Of a DNA stretch of 64,000 nucleotides, positions 36,901 through 46,395 are shown one piece after another. A program made the position numbers and the translations under genes. The stretch is taken from positions 1 to 64,000 of the forward strand of contig DATJVR010000084.1 of assembly GCA_035501735.1 (NCBI GenBank), written 5' to 3'. The stretch comes from PNAI01 sp035501735. Lineage in GTDB: Bacteria > Pseudomonadota > Alphaproteobacteria > Rhizobiales > Xanthobacteraceae. The stretch's first letter is position 1. Every line of letters starts with the position of its first letter. The notes beneath the pieces were generated by a model that saw nothing but the letters and a program-made list of their open reading frames with translations, was not told the origin of the DNA and searched no databases.

Positions 36901-37668
36901 ACGCTTAACGGCAAGCTTGGTCGTGAAGCCTCGATCAAGGGCGATCTGCGCGAAATGCGCGACCTGCGCGATCCCCGCGGCCGCACCGGCAACGGCCAGG
37001 TGCTTTATCTCGATACCAATGATGCCGGATCGCTGTTCCGGTTTGCCGGGATTTATCCGCGCATGTCCGGCGGTCACTTGTGGGTGCTGATGGATCCGCC
37101 CAGCTCCGACCTGGTGCCGCAGGAGGGCGTCCTCAACATCCGTGACTTCGCGATCCGCAATGAACGCGAGCTGGAAGACGTGCTCGCCAATCCGCAAGTC
37201 AGCGCGCCGGCCACGGAGCGCGACAATGTCATGTTCACCTATTTGAACGTCGAATTCACCCGCACGCCGGGCAAACTCGCGGTCCGCGACGGAGTGGTTC
37301 GTGGTCCGATCATCGGCGCGACCATCGACGGCAACTTCGATTATCAACGCGATGAGGTGCAGCTGCGAGGCACGTTCGTGCCGCTCTACGCCATCAACAA
37401 CATGCTGACGAAGATCCCGTTCATCGGGGCGCTGCTCAGTGGCGGCAACAGCAACTCCGGCGTATTCGGAATAACCTACGAGGTCGTCGGCCCGACCAAC
37501 CAGCCGGTGCTGCGCATCAATCCGGCGTCCGGTCTGGCGCCCGGAATTTTACGCAAGTTCTTCGAGTTTCCGGCCAGTACTCCGAACAACATCAATGCGC
37601 CGGCCCTTGCGCCGGCCAATCCTGTCACCAGCACCAGCCGCGCAACGCCGATGGATTTGGCGCGCTGA
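33976..37668 (+). CDS. Very large DUF3971/AsmA-like (YhdP-type) protein
   Basis: A 1230-residue protein of the AsmA-like, YhdP/TamB superfamily, thought in other Proteobacteria to move phospholipids across the periplasm. There is a strongly basic N-terminus (RRARSRASVRADRARRARARI), a single transmembrane segment (about 57-75), then a long predominantly beta-rich periplasmic region with the DUF3971 part near 400-720 and AsmA-like C-terminal sequence near 1000-1180. The start is the ATG at 33976. It ends 4 bp from the convergent tyrS stop. The phospholipid role is a family-level inference. Confidence 0.85.
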   Translation: MTIKDNSARDALLRKLEAFLHSYRLRRARSRASVRADRARRARARITRVLSINFRRRLPLLRKIAIGAGAFACIVAVLIGGLWWRLASGPIALDIVTPWLTSAIEQNFGSRHHVEVGGTVLERDANGRTALRLRDIVVRDSDGELVATAPRAEIGLSGASLLLGKPRVASLLLVNANMEIRIEPDGRVNVYAGGPRPFLVISPINAVQGAKPATAMSLNALTDRGIDQNVSALLGWVDGLGALGRDGNPVNVSGLDGQELIEVGVKHGSLMVDDARNSRQWSFTEITMSLTRPEQGGVAFAASSESEARSWSISAALMPMKDGHRLLRFEASHVMLDHLLLAMQLGDGQLHSTLPISAELQAEIAADGMPQVLKGHIIASGYLGDEKDSEGFLPIDLAEIRLDWDITRGTLLVPFQFVSGSNRMALFAQFTPPASRDGVMLLALSGGSVVLGPIPPEKDPLILKRIMVRIRHDLAQKRITLEQADIGTDGDKSVGLAISGNLDYSGAEPHLSLGLAGTQMSVPALKRLWPSFVASHVRSWVMQHAYTGTVERIDVGINTPLATLPANGPPMADDGLAIDIGLKNASLRPVDGLPLIRDADVTVHVTGRTATVKLGRGTAEISPGRRLALSNAIFELPDMNQKAPPAKVRFRLDGPVPAAAELLASEKLRDFSGSPFDPLASRGTIAAQVSLMLPLAHEVPKGSVNFNVNLDLSNFSADKMLLGQKVEAVLLKIAATNQAYQIAGDVKIGGTPARLEYRKAAGEPDAEVRIAATLDDAARAKFGFDLGSAVTGQVPVKVSGRTAAAATNDKDNKFTVEADLTAAKIDNLLPGWVKPPGRPMRATFTLVKQDQITRFDEIYVDGSGAMLRGTIEVDGSNDLQTVNFPVFVLSEGDKATLKADRGPDGALRVVMRGDVFDGRNFVKASISGSSPDQKAKAQRDLDLDIKISTVLGHNGETLRGAEMKMSRRSGQLRGFTLNGKLGREASIKGDLREMRDLRDPRGRTGNGQVLYLDTNDAGSLFRFAGIYPRMSGGHLWVLMDPPSSDLVPQEGVLNIRDFAIRNERELEDVLANPQVSAPATERDNVMFTYLNVEFTRTPGKLAVRDGVVRGPIIGATIDGNFDYQRDEVQLRGTFVPLYAINNMLTKIPFIGALLSGGNSNSGVFGITYEVVGPTNQPVLRINPASGLAPGILRKFFEFPASTPNNINAPALAPANPVTSTSRATPMDLAR

Positions 37669-37672
37669 GTTT

Positions 37673-38926
37673 CTAGGCCGGCTTGAGCAGGACGTGCCGC
37701 TTCCTGCCGAGCGAAAGCTTGATCACGCCCTCGGGCGTTACGTGCTGCAACGTGAGCACCATCTTCTCATCGGTCACGTTTGCGTCGTTCACTTTGAGCC
37801 CGCCGCCCTTGATCTGACGCCGCGCCTCGCTGTTTGACGGCACCAAGCCCGCGCGCACGAACGCGCTGAGCACGCCGATCCCGTTCTCGATCTCGGCGCG
37901 TGCGATTTCGACCGTCGGCAGGTTCTCCGACAGCTCGCCTTGCTCGAAGGTGGTGCGTGCGGTTTCGGCCGCCCGCACGGCGGCGTCGCGGCCGTGCACG
38001 AGGGCGGTTGCCTCCGTCGCCAGCACTTTCTTGGCCTCGTTGAGCTCCGCGCCCTTGAGCGCGGCGAGCCGGTCGATCTCCTCAAGCGGCAAGACCGTGA
38101 ACAGCTTCAGGAAGCGCTCGACGTCGCCATCCTCGGTGTTGCGCCAATACTGCCAGTAGTCATAGGGCGAGAGCATGTCGGCGTTGAGCCACACCGCGCC
38201 GGCTGCGGTCTTCCCCATCTTGGCGCCGGCCGATGTGGTCAGTAGCGGAGAGGTGAGCGCGAACAATTGCGTGTTTGCCATGCGGCGACCGAGATCGATG
38301 CCGTTGACGATATTGCCCCATTGGTCCGATCCGCCCATCTGCAGCACGCATCCGTGACGCCTGTGGAGTTCGACGAAATCGTAGGCCTGCAGGATCATGT
38401 AGTTGAATTCGAGAAACGACAGCTCCTGCTGCCGGTCGAGCCTGAGCTTCACGGAGTCGAATGCCAGCATCCGGTTGACCGAAAAATGCCTGCCGACGTC
38501 GCGTAGAAAATCGATGTAGTTGAGCGTGTTGAGCCAGTCCGCGTTGTTCGCCATGATTGCGTCGCCGGGACCGCTGCCGAATTTCAGGAATTTGGAAAAA
38601 ATCGCGCGGATGCCTCTGAGATTTTCTTCGATGATGTCATCCGTGATAACCTTGCGGCTTTCGTCCTTGCCGGACGGATCGCCAACCCGCGTGGTGCCGC
38701 CGCCCATGAGCGCGATGGGTTGATGGCCGGTCTGCTGCAACCAATGCAGCATCATGATCGGCACGAGCGAGCCGACATGCAGCGATGGCGCGGTGCAGTC
38801 GAACCCGATGTAAGCGGTGACGGCCTTGGATTTTGCCAACGCATCGAGCGCATCCGGTTCCGACACCTGATGGAGGAAACCGCGACTGGCCAGCGTATGC
38901 AGGAAGTCCGATTTATAAGCGCTCAT
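37673..38926 (-). CDS. tyrS: Tyrosyl-tRNA synthetase
   Basis: Charges tRNA(Tyr). The 417-residue length is normal. Visible are the HIGH-type motif in SLHVGSLVP (49-57), the tyrosine-binding GGSDQWGNIVNGIDL, the KMSKS-type motif GAKMGKTAAG near 235, and a C-terminal S4 RNA-binding domain (RRQIKGGGLKVNDANV). Divergent from anmK across about 90 bp, a common alphaproteobacterial pairing. Confidence 0.97.
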   Translation of the reverse strand: MSAYKSDFLHTLASRGFLHQVSEPDALDALAKSKAVTAYIGFDCTAPSLHVGSLVPIMMLHWLQQTGHQPIALMGGGTTRVGDPSGKDESRKVITDDIIEENLRGIRAIFSKFLKFGSGPGDAIMANNADWLNTLNYIDFLRDVGRHFSVNRMLAFDSVKLRLDRQQELSFLEFNYMILQAYDFVELHRRHGCVLQMGGSDQWGNIVNGIDLGRRMANTQLFALTSPLLTTSAGAKMGKTAAGAVWLNADMLSPYDYWQYWRNTEDGDVERFLKLFTVLPLEEIDRLAALKGAELNEAKKVLATEATALVHGRDAAVRAAETARTTFEQGELSENLPTVEIARAEIENGIGVLSAFVRAGLVPSNSEARRQIKGGGLKVNDANVTDEKMVLTLQHVTPEGVIKLSLGRKRHVLLKPA

Positions 38927-39017
38927 TGGGTGGCGCTCATTGCGTTTACCTCGTTGTTACCGCTGGTGTAACATTTTCGCCGTCGGATTCAATACAAGCG
39001 GCGGCAGAGGCTTCAGT

Positions 39018-40130
39018 GTGGCGGTATTACGCGCAATCGGCCTGATGAGCGGAACCTCCTTGGACGGGGTCGACGCGGCCCTCATCGTCACCGACGGCGA
39101 GACAATCGAGAAATTCGGTCCCACGCTCCACCGGCCCTATAGCGAGCCGGAACGAGGCCTGTTGCGCCGCGCCTTGGCGGAAGCCCCCTCGCTGACCGAG
39201 CGCCATGCGCGCCCAGGCGTGCTGGCCGAAGCGGAACGACTGGTCACGCGCAGCCATGCCGAAGCGGTCGAGCGGCTGATCGCCAAGAATAATTTGCAGA
39301 CGAAGGACATCGACGTCGTGGGGTTCCCGGGTCAGACGGTGCTTCATCGGCCGCAGAACAAACTCACCGTTCAGATCGGCGATGGATACGCGCTCGCAAA
39401 ACGCCTCGGCGTGCCGGTGGTGCAGGATTTCCGCGCGGCTGACGTGGCCGCCGGCGGGCAGGGCGCTCCGCTCGTGCCGGTGTTCCATCGCGCGCTCGTC
39501 GCTTCGATCAAGCGGCCGCATCCTGTCGCCGTGCTCAACATTGGCGGCGTCGCAAACGTCACCTACCTCGACGGCGGACCAGCGCCTATCGCTTGCGATA
39601 CCGGCCCGGGCAATGCGCTGCTCGACGATTTCATGCGCGCACGCACGGGCAAGCCCTACGATGACAACGGCGCCGCCGCCGCCGTCGGAATGCCCGACAA
39701 AGGCTTTATCGCGCACGTGCTGGAAAATCCGTTCTTCGACCGGCCGCCCCCGAAATCCCTCGATCGCAATGCGTTCGCTTTCGCGAACCCGGGGCTTCCG
39801 GAGTTTTCGGTCGCCGATGGCGCTGCGACGCTATCCGCCCTGACCGTGGCGGCAGTCGTGCGTATCGTCCCGCATCTGCCGCAACCGCCGCGCACCTGGA
39901 TCGTCTCCGGCGGCGGCGCGCGCAACCGCGCGCTGATGCGCATGCTGGCCGCGGACCTTGCCCCTGCGACGGTCGAGACCGCGGACGAGGTCGGCTGGTC
40001 GGCGGACGCCATTGAGGCGCAGGCTTTTGCGTTCCTCGCGGTGCGTTGCTTGCGCGAACTGCCGATAACGTTCCCCACCACGAGCGGCGCGCCCAGGCCG
40101 ATGCGCGGCGGCGTGCTGGCAAGACCTTGA
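39018..40130 (+). CDS. anmK: Anhydro-N-acetylmuramic acid kinase
   Basis: Phosphorylates and hydrolyses 1,6-anhydro-MurNAc to MurNAc-6-phosphate in cell-wall recycling. The protein opens with the family signature GLMSGTSLDGVD, followed by VVQDFRAADVAAGGQGAPLVP, LNIGGVANVTYL and the DTGPGNALLDDF nucleotide-site segment. The frame extends 26 codons upstream, but I chose the GTG at 39018: GAGG lies 7 nt before it, and the resulting 370 residues match the family length. It ends 8 bp before the convergent pirin gene. Confidence 0.93.
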   Translation: MAVLRAIGLMSGTSLDGVDAALIVTDGETIEKFGPTLHRPYSEPERGLLRRALAEAPSLTERHARPGVLAEAERLVTRSHAEAVERLIAKNNLQTKDIDVVGFPGQTVLHRPQNKLTVQIGDGYALAKRLGVPVVQDFRAADVAAGGQGAPLVPVFHRALVASIKRPHPVAVLNIGGVANVTYLDGGPAPIACDTGPGNALLDDFMRARTGKPYDDNGAAAAVGMPDKGFIAHVLENPFFDRPPPKSLDRNAFAFANPGLPEFSVADGAATLSALTVAAVVRIVPHLPQPPRTWIVSGGGARNRALMRMLAADLAPATVETADEVGWSADAIEAQAFAFLAVRCLRELPITFPTTSGAPRPMRGGVLARP

Positions 40131-40138
40131 AACGGCGC

Positions 40139-41047
40139 TCAGCGGTGCTTGATGAACGTGCCGTTGTTCAATTCGTTCACGGCCGTTTGCAATTCCGCCT
40201 TCGTGTTCATCACGATCGGACCGTACCAAGCCACCGGCTCCTCGATCGGCTTGCCCGAGACCAGCAGGAAGCGGATGCCTTCATCGCCGGCCTGCACGGT
40301 GACTTCGTCGCCGCGGTCGAACACCACGAGTGAACGGTTGCCGGTGCGCTCGCGCACCAGCGTCTCGCCGCTGGCCGTGTCTTTTTCCGTCAACACGCCG
40401 GATGGTTTTGAGGCGTCGGAAAACGTGCCGGAACCTTCGAACACATAGGCAAAGGCATGCCGGCCGACCTCCACCGGCAGCGTCTTGCGCTTGCCGGGCG
40501 GGACCCAGATGTCGAGGTAACGCGGGTCCGCGGCGACGCCTTCCACCGGTCCTGTCTGGCCCCAGAAGTCGCCGCACACCACGCGCACCCGCGTACTGTC
40601 GTCGTCGACCACCTCCGGTATCGCCTTGGCGGGAATGTCCTGGTAGCGCGGCGAGGTCATTTTCAGATGCGAAGGCAGGTTGGCCCAGAGCTGGAACCCA
40701 TGCATGCGACCCTTCGAGTCGCCCTTCGGCATCTCTTGGTGAAGGATGCCGCTCCCGGCAGTCATCCATTGCACGTCGCCCGGGCCCATTTTGCCTGTGT
40801 TGCCGAGGCTGTCGCCGTGCTCCACCGCGCCGGCGAGCACATAGGTGATCGTCTCGATGCCGCGATGCGGATGCCATGGGAATCCCGCGAGGTAATCCTC
40901 CGGCCGGTCATTGCGAAAATCATCCAGCAGCAGAAACGGATCGAATTCGCTGGTCTCGCCGAAGCCGAAGGCGCGGCGCAGCTTGACACCCGCGCCTTCC
41001 AGCGTCGGCGTGGATTGAACAATGCGTTTGACGGGTCGAATGGACAT
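40139..41047 (-). CDS. Pirin-family bicupin protein
   Basis: Iron-binding bicupin; some members are quercetinases and others act in regulation, so the function here is open. The 302-residue product has the N-terminal cupin metal ligands in PWHPHRGIETITYVL and the HQEMP segment, with a full pirin C-terminal cupin (YVFEGSGTFSDA, DRGDEVTVQAGDEG). All expected N-terminal His/Glu ligands are present. It lies alone between anmK and DUF2336. Confidence 0.9.
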   Translation of the reverse strand: MSIRPVKRIVQSTPTLEGAGVKLRRAFGFGETSEFDPFLLLDDFRNDRPEDYLAGFPWHPHRGIETITYVLAGAVEHGDSLGNTGKMGPGDVQWMTAGSGILHQEMPKGDSKGRMHGFQLWANLPSHLKMTSPRYQDIPAKAIPEVVDDDSTRVRVVCGDFWGQTGPVEGVAADPRYLDIWVPPGKRKTLPVEVGRHAFAYVFEGSGTFSDASKPSGVLTEKDTASGETLVRERTGNRSLVVFDRGDEVTVQAGDEGIRFLLVSGKPIEEPVAWYGPIVMNTKAELQTAVNELNNGTFIKHR

Positions 41048-41208
41048 GTTGCCTTACCCCTTTTCGCTCTTGTGCTATTTGGGGAGGCCAGTGCAGAAGT
41101 TCTAGACTGAGTCCTGCTGTGATGACGGCCGCGTGACACGCAAGCGCCGCCGATCCTCAGCGATGGTGTACGAAACCGCACCGCTCCGGGGATGTCACGC
41201 CGAACAGT

Positions 41209-42309
41209 TCAATAGGAGACCGGCGTCGTTGCCTGCTCGCGTAGACGATAGAATTGAACCGCCCTCTTCGCGGTATCTGTCTGCAACCGCGTAAAGCTCG
41301 CGAAATTCTGGTCAAGCTGCGGCTCGGCGCCACCTTCGCTATTCGCCTGCAGGAGCAGGATCGTTTTCGTCGTGCCCCATGACAGATTGATGGACTTGGC
41401 CAGCACCAGAAGCTGTTCCGACCAGTTCTGCTCGAAGGCGCGCTCGACCAGCCCGATCGGCAGATCGCACATCAGCGAGAGCGCGACCGCGGTCTCGTCG
41501 AACCGCCCTTCTTCCGCGAAGGCGGCGAGCCGCGCCTCGTTGAGCTGCCCGGTGCGCTGGAGATTTTCCACCGTGCGGTGCGCGTCCGCGTAACTGCTCG
41601 ATTCTTCGCGCGTTTTCGTCTGAATCTTGTTCGACGCCTGCGCCACCATCTCGCGGATCAGTCGGCCCTTGCGCCGGTCATTGGCCTCCAGCGCCGCGCG
41701 AACGGATTCGGAGGCCTCCTCAAACAGCTTCAACAGATGCTGGCGCGGAATTTCGGGACGCGCCCACACGCACTGCGCGAGCCGGTCGTCGCCCTTCGAC
41801 CGGCGCACCAGCGTCGAAAAGCCGTATTCGGAAAATGCCGCGCCCGGATTTCGTGCCGCGCTCAAGGCCACCTGCTGATTGCCGCGGTCGACCAGCACAT
41901 CGGTGACTTTTTCCGGCAACACCTTGCGCCGCGAGATGGCCAGCAAATGATCCTGGCTCTTGGTTTTGGCGCTTTCGACGAGCGTGCCTTCGTCGACGAG
42001 TTCCGAATGCGTCAACACCGGACCGGAAACCTCGATCTCATCGTCGAGCGCGAGCTGGCGCATGACCTGGGGTGGCGCCTTGGAGTTTGTTGCCAGCCGA
42101 TGGCCGAATGTCGCCCGTGCGGAGACTTCCACCTCCTGCAGCAGCCGGCTCATCACGTCGTCGAACAAGGTAATCTGGTCCCCGGAATACTTGGCCGATC
42201 CCAACACAAACAGGTCGGTCAGGCGCCTGAGCGTTTCGGCGCGATGCGTGAGATCCTTGTGCGAGATCGCGTCTTCGAGTTCTTCGATCAGTCCTTTCGT
42301 CACGGTCAT
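41209..42309 (-). CDS. DUF2336 domain-containing protein
   Basis: A 366-residue helical protein of the DUF2336 family, found almost only in alphaproteobacteria and of unknown function. Helical, leucine-rich repeats run along the whole length, with RRLTDLFVLGSAKYSGDQITLFDDVM near the N-terminus and LMCDLPIGLVERAFEQ toward the C-terminus. No signal peptide or membrane segment. It lies 32 bp downstream of the GGDEF-EAL gene on the same strand, so the two may be cotranscribed. Confidence 0.85.
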   Translation of the reverse strand: MTVTKGLIEELEDAISHKDLTHRAETLRRLTDLFVLGSAKYSGDQITLFDDVMSRLLQEVEVSARATFGHRLATNSKAPPQVMRQLALDDEIEVSGPVLTHSELVDEGTLVESAKTKSQDHLLAISRRKVLPEKVTDVLVDRGNQQVALSAARNPGAAFSEYGFSTLVRRSKGDDRLAQCVWARPEIPRQHLLKLFEEASESVRAALEANDRRKGRLIREMVAQASNKIQTKTREESSSYADAHRTVENLQRTGQLNEARLAAFAEEGRFDETAVALSLMCDLPIGLVERAFEQNWSEQLLVLAKSINLSWGTTKTILLLQANSEGGAEPQLDQNFASFTRLQTDTAKRAVQFYRLREQATTPVSY

Positions 42310-42341
42310 GTTATCCCCGCCGCAAAACGCAATTATTCAGA

Positions 42342-45300
42342 CTAGGCGACATTGGCGACCTTCTTGATCTCGATCGTGAAGTCGCGGTCGTAGACCCGGT
42401 CGAAATCGAGCTCGGTCACCGGCTTCGGCTGCGCGAACAGATTGCCCTGGACGAAATTAACGCCCGACACGCGCAACGACTGGAACTCCTGCCACGTCTC
42501 GACGCCTTCGGCTGTGGTTGCAATGTCGAGACTGCGTCCGAGCGATAGCACGGCCGCGATGATCGCGGCGCTCGCCGTATTTTTTGTCATGTTGAGCGTG
42601 AACGACTTGTCGATCTTGATCTTGTCGAACGGGAACATCGTCAGATAGCTCAGCGACGAATATCCGGTTCCGAAATCGTCGAGCGCGATCGAGATGCCCA
42701 GATTTTTGAGCTGATGCATCATCGTCACGTTGCGGCCCTCGTTCTCGAACAGCACCGATTCCGTGATCTCGAGTTCCAGCCGATGCGGTGGCAATCCGGT
42801 CTCCACCAGGAGACACAGGATGACGTCCAGCAGGCTGCCCTTGCGGAACTGCACCGGCGACAGATTGACAGCGACCTTGATATGCGAAGGCCAGTTGACG
42901 GCGTCTTTGCATGCCTGCTGCAGCACCCACTCTCCGAGCGGGACGATCAGGCCGGTTTCTTCCGAGAGCGGGATGAAATCGAGCGGGCTGACCAGTCCTT
43001 GTTTCGGATGCCGCCAGCGAACCAGGGCCTCCACCGCGCAGATTTTCTGTGTTTTGACGTCGATGACCGGCTGGTAGTGCAGCTCGAATTCCTCGTTCGA
43101 AATCGCTTTGCGCAGATCTCTCTCCAGATGATGGCGGGCATCCGCCTGGGCCGTCATCGCCGGATCGAAGAACGAGTAGCTGTTTCGTCCGTCGGCCTTG
43201 GCGCGGTAGAGCGCCATGTCGGATTTTTTCATCAACTCATCGGAATTGGTGCCGTCCTCCGGTGCCAATGAGATTCCGATGCTGGTGCCGATGCTCAGCT
43301 TGTGCCCTTCGATGTCGAACGGCTCGTTGAGGCTGTCGATAAGCCTGATGGCGAGCGCGATCGCGTTTTCCCGCTGGTCGCCATCGCCGGTTTGAATGAT
43401 GGCAAACTCGTCTCCGCCCAGTCGCGCCAGCGTATCGGAATCCCGCAACGAGGAACGCAGGCGGTGCGCGGCCTCCTTCAACAGCTCGTCCCCCATGTGG
43501 TGTCCGAGCGAATCGTTGACGTCCTTGAAGCGATCGAGGTCGAGCATGAAGATCGAGAAGGTTTCGCCATGCTGCCGCAGGCGCTCGCCCGCTTCTTCGA
43601 TTTTTTTCAGGAACAATGCGCGATTGACCAGCCCGGTCAGCAGGTCATGGTGCGCCATGAATGAAATTTGCGTTTCCGATTTCTTGCGGTTTGTCGAATC
43701 TTCGATCACCGCGATCAGGTATTGCGGTTGACCGGCGGCGTCGCACACCACGAGCCTGGTCGTGGTGAGAAAGCGCTGCCCCTTCGATGGTATATCGACG
43801 GCGAATTCCGCCGTGAGAAGCTGTTGCTTGGTTTGCAGGACCTCGGCGTCGCACTTTGCGATCACTGAGGCGTGCTCCTCCTGGTAAAAATCGTACACCG
43901 TGGAGCCGATCAGCTTCTCGCGCGGCATTCCGATGAACTCTTCATACGCCTTATTGACGAGAATGAATTTTTGCGACACCGGCTCCTTGACGACGATCGA
44001 TACCGGAACGTGCTCGATGATCGTGTGCAGGAACCGTTTGGTTTGATCGAGTTCCTGTTCGGCGCGTTGCCGATCGGTGACGTCCTGATGGATGCCGACC
44101 CAGCCGCCGCCGCGCATCGGCTGATGATTGATCGCGTAGACCCGGCCGCCGCTGACCTCGATCAGAGTATTGTACGGCTGCGATTTCTCGATCTCGGCGA
44201 TTCGATTTTCGACGTAATGCTGCTGCTCTTTCGGAATGTTGCCCGCGGCGGCCCGGGCCTGCAGAATCGAACGGATTGAGGTTCCCGGTTTCGCCTGCTC
44301 AGCCGTCAGGCCGTACATTTCTCGATAACGGCTGTTCGAGATGAGCAGCCGCCCGTCACGATCGAACATGCACAAACCGTGCGCCATGTTTTCGATCGCG
44401 GTGTGAAACCAAATATTGGCTTGTTCGAGCGACAGCTTTGAGCTTTCGAGCGCCGCCGACGCGGCCAGCAGCTTCATGCGCCGCAACGCGGCAATGCCGA
44501 TCACGACCAGCACGAACGCGGTAAGGGCAAGACTGAACTGGTAGTACTGGTAGGCTTCCGCCCGCGGTTTCGCGAAAATGTCGTTCTCCGCCAAACCAAC
44601 GGCCGCGATCAGCGGAAGTTCATCAATCACGCGATAGGAGATCAGTCGGTGAATTCCGGGGATGATCATGTTCCAGTAGGCCCCCGTGGGAGCCTCGCGA
44701 TAAAGCTGGAAAACCTTCGCATTCGGAATTGCGCGGCCTCGGAGACCGCCCATGGTCGGCGATCCGCCGCTGTGCGCGCGCACCACGCCGTCAAATCCCA
44801 GTAGCGAGATGATGCCTTCCGAGCCTATGTTGATCGAGTTGTAGAATTGCTCGATCCGTTGGATATCGAGCGAGGCGATGACGATGCCGCCGAAGGAGCC
44901 ATCGGGCGCGGTCAACCGGCGTGTCAGGTTGATTGACGTGATGCCGGAGACGCGGCCGACGATCGGCCGGCTGATGAAGAGCTCATCGGCGTTGGAATTC
45001 ATGTGCACCAGGAAGTGCTCGCGGTCGCCGATATCCACCGGCGTGGTGATCGCCTTGACGGTGGAAAAGCGCACGAAGCCATCAGGGCCCGCGATCGCAA
45101 ACTGTGCGGCAATATCGTTTTTGAATTTGGCGTCATTGATCCATTGCAGGAGATCGACGCCTTGCGGGTTCTTCTGATACAGCTCCCGCAGCATCAGCAG
45201 CTGGCTGTCCGTTCCCCTGATGATCCGCGAAATGTATTCCGCGAAAATGCGAGTCAGGTTGTTCCCCTGCCGCAACGCATTTTCGTAGGCGCTGTCGTGC

Positions 45301-45416
45301 TTCTCGTGTGCGAGAAAGGTCGCGCCCATCCAGATGACCGCGATCATCGCCACGCCGAAATAGGTCGTGGTTTGCGAACAAGCGCGAAGCCATTGAATAA
45401 CGCGACCGTTTCGCAT
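42342..45416 (-). CDS. Membrane-bound GGDEF-EAL protein with Cache and PAS sensor domains
   Basis: Cyclic-di-GMP signalling protein of 1024 residues. An N-terminal transmembrane segment (about 18-33) is followed by a periplasmic dCache-like sensor (about 40-280) and a second membrane segment (about 290-310). Then come two PAS-type domains (about 330-460 and 465-585), a GGDEF domain with RLGGDEFAI near 665, and an EAL domain with AVEALVRWRHP near 795. Both catalytic signatures are intact, so it could make and degrade c-di-GMP. Ligand of the sensor unknown. Confidence 0.95.
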   Translation of the reverse strand: MRNGRVIQWLRACSQTTTYFGVAMIAVIWMGATFLAHEKHDSAYENALRQGNNLTRIFAEYISRIIRGTDSQLLMLRELYQKNPQGVDLLQWINDAKFKNDIAAQFAIAGPDGFVRFSTVKAITTPVDIGDREHFLVHMNSNADELFISRPIVGRVSGITSINLTRRLTAPDGSFGGIVIASLDIQRIEQFYNSINIGSEGIISLLGFDGVVRAHSGGSPTMGGLRGRAIPNAKVFQLYREAPTGAYWNMIIPGIHRLISYRVIDELPLIAAVGLAENDIFAKPRAEAYQYYQFSLALTAFVLVVIGIAALRRMKLLAASAALESSKLSLEQANIWFHTAIENMAHGLCMFDRDGRLLISNSRYREMYGLTAEQAKPGTSIRSILQARAAAGNIPKEQQHYVENRIAEIEKSQPYNTLIEVSGGRVYAINHQPMRGGGWVGIHQDVTDRQRAEQELDQTKRFLHTIIEHVPVSIVVKEPVSQKFILVNKAYEEFIGMPREKLIGSTVYDFYQEEHASVIAKCDAEVLQTKQQLLTAEFAVDIPSKGQRFLTTTRLVVCDAAGQPQYLIAVIEDSTNRKKSETQISFMAHHDLLTGLVNRALFLKKIEEAGERLRQHGETFSIFMLDLDRFKDVNDSLGHHMGDELLKEAAHRLRSSLRDSDTLARLGGDEFAIIQTGDGDQRENAIALAIRLIDSLNEPFDIEGHKLSIGTSIGISLAPEDGTNSDELMKKSDMALYRAKADGRNSYSFFDPAMTAQADARHHLERDLRKAISNEEFELHYQPVIDVKTQKICAVEALVRWRHPKQGLVSPLDFIPLSEETGLIVPLGEWVLQQACKDAVNWPSHIKVAVNLSPVQFRKGSLLDVILCLLVETGLPPHRLELEITESVLFENEGRNVTMMHQLKNLGISIALDDFGTGYSSLSYLTMFPFDKIKIDKSFTLNMTKNTASAAIIAAVLSLGRSLDIATTAEGVETWQEFQSLRVSGVNFVQGNLFAQPKPVTELDFDRVYDRDFTIEIKKVANVA

Positions 45417-45933
45417 TCTGCGCCGGTACCCAACACTACAAGTCCGCTGGGTTATGCCTAAATTTGATTACTTTCTTGCTTACCGGTCGTGCATCGAAGG
45501 TGCGGTTCACGGGCGGCCGGTTTACTCACCGTTAACCAGCAGGCCGCTCGAAGCCCGTCCAGCCTGCGGCGCTGGAGAGCCGATCATGGCGGACGCCGGT
45601 GCGTCGAATTCGGGCATGTGGGCAGACGAAATGGCGCCCGCCGAACGAGACGGGAAGGGAAGGTCATGCGTGACCTTACCATCCGCAAAATATTTGCGAC
45701 CTCGGACTCGAAGCGGTCGACATCACGCCGGAGGAATGAGCCTCTACCGTTCCAAAGTTGCGCTCTGGGCCAAGACGATCAAGAAAGCCGCATCAAGCCA
45801 CGGAATGATTTTTGCGACGGGCACAGTGATGCCCAAATCCTGCCTTCAAATCCGCGCCGAGCCAGTTGATTGCCTTGTTTGTTGTGATCTAATCGCAGGC
45901 AGGGACTTGACCGGACTCTGATGAGGTAGCGCC
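45417..45933. other. Gene-poor intergenic region between GGDEF-EAL and SH3 genes
   Basis: A 517-bp stretch with no recognisable gene. Short open frames such as 45454-45921 on the plus strand have no family or codon support. It should contain the promoters of both divergent genes. A perfect inverted repeat, AAGGTCA-TGCG-TGACCTT, is at 45660-45677. Confidence 0.5.
45660..45677. repeat. Perfect 7-bp inverted repeat, possible operator
   Basis: AAGGTCA and TGACCTT are separated by TGCG. It stands in a gene-free region, roughly 255 bp upstream of the SH3 protein gene. It could be a binding site for a dimeric regulator; nothing else supports this. Confidence 0.35.
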
Positions 45934-46338
45934 ATGAAGCCTGCACGGCTTTTACTTTGCGCCGGCGTGTTTGCCGTCATGACGGCAACATCTGCTTCCG
46001 CAAAGACTGGATACGCGGTTACAACTGTGAACCTGCGTTCGGGTCCAGCGACCACCAACGATATCGTGACGAAAATTCCCGGCGGCAGTCGTATCGAGGT
46101 GAACAATTGCACCAACGGTTGGTGCGAGGTGACCTATCAAGGCAAGAGCGGATTTGCGATCGAGACCGCGCTCGACACCAGCGGCCGCGTGCGGCGCGCG
46201 CCGCCCGGCTACTATCCTGGCGCACCGGTCTATTCCGGTCCGCCCGTCTACTACGGACCGCCGGCTTACTATTACGGTCCCGGACCTTATTATTACCGCT
46301 ACGGCCCGTACTGGCGCCGGCGCTGGTGGTATTATTGA
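45934..46338 (+). CDS. Small exported bacterial SH3 protein with Tyr/Pro/Gly-rich tail
   Basis: The 134-residue product has a signal peptide (ends near TSASAKT), a bacterial SH3 domain (about 25-80: VNLRSGPATTNDIVTKIPGG, WCEVTYQGKSGFAI) and a tail of GPPxYYYGP repeats ending RRRWWYY. Such SH3 domains usually bind cell-wall peptides; the aromatic tail is low complexity and unexplained. Confidence 0.85.
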   Translation: MKPARLLLCAGVFAVMTATSASAKTGYAVTTVNLRSGPATTNDIVTKIPGGSRIEVNNCTNGWCEVTYQGKSGFAIETALDTSGRVRRAPPGYYPGAPVYSGPPVYYGPPAYYYGPGPYYYRYGPYWRRRWWYY

Positions 46339-46395
46339 TTTGAAGTCAGGCTTACTGTCGAACAGCTGATGCAGCCCGAAGCGCCGGGATGAATC

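Noticed and set aside
45454..45921. 155-aa plus-strand open frame between the GGDEF-EAL and SH3 genes
   Set aside because: No recognisable family, no domain or signal peptide, irregular composition.
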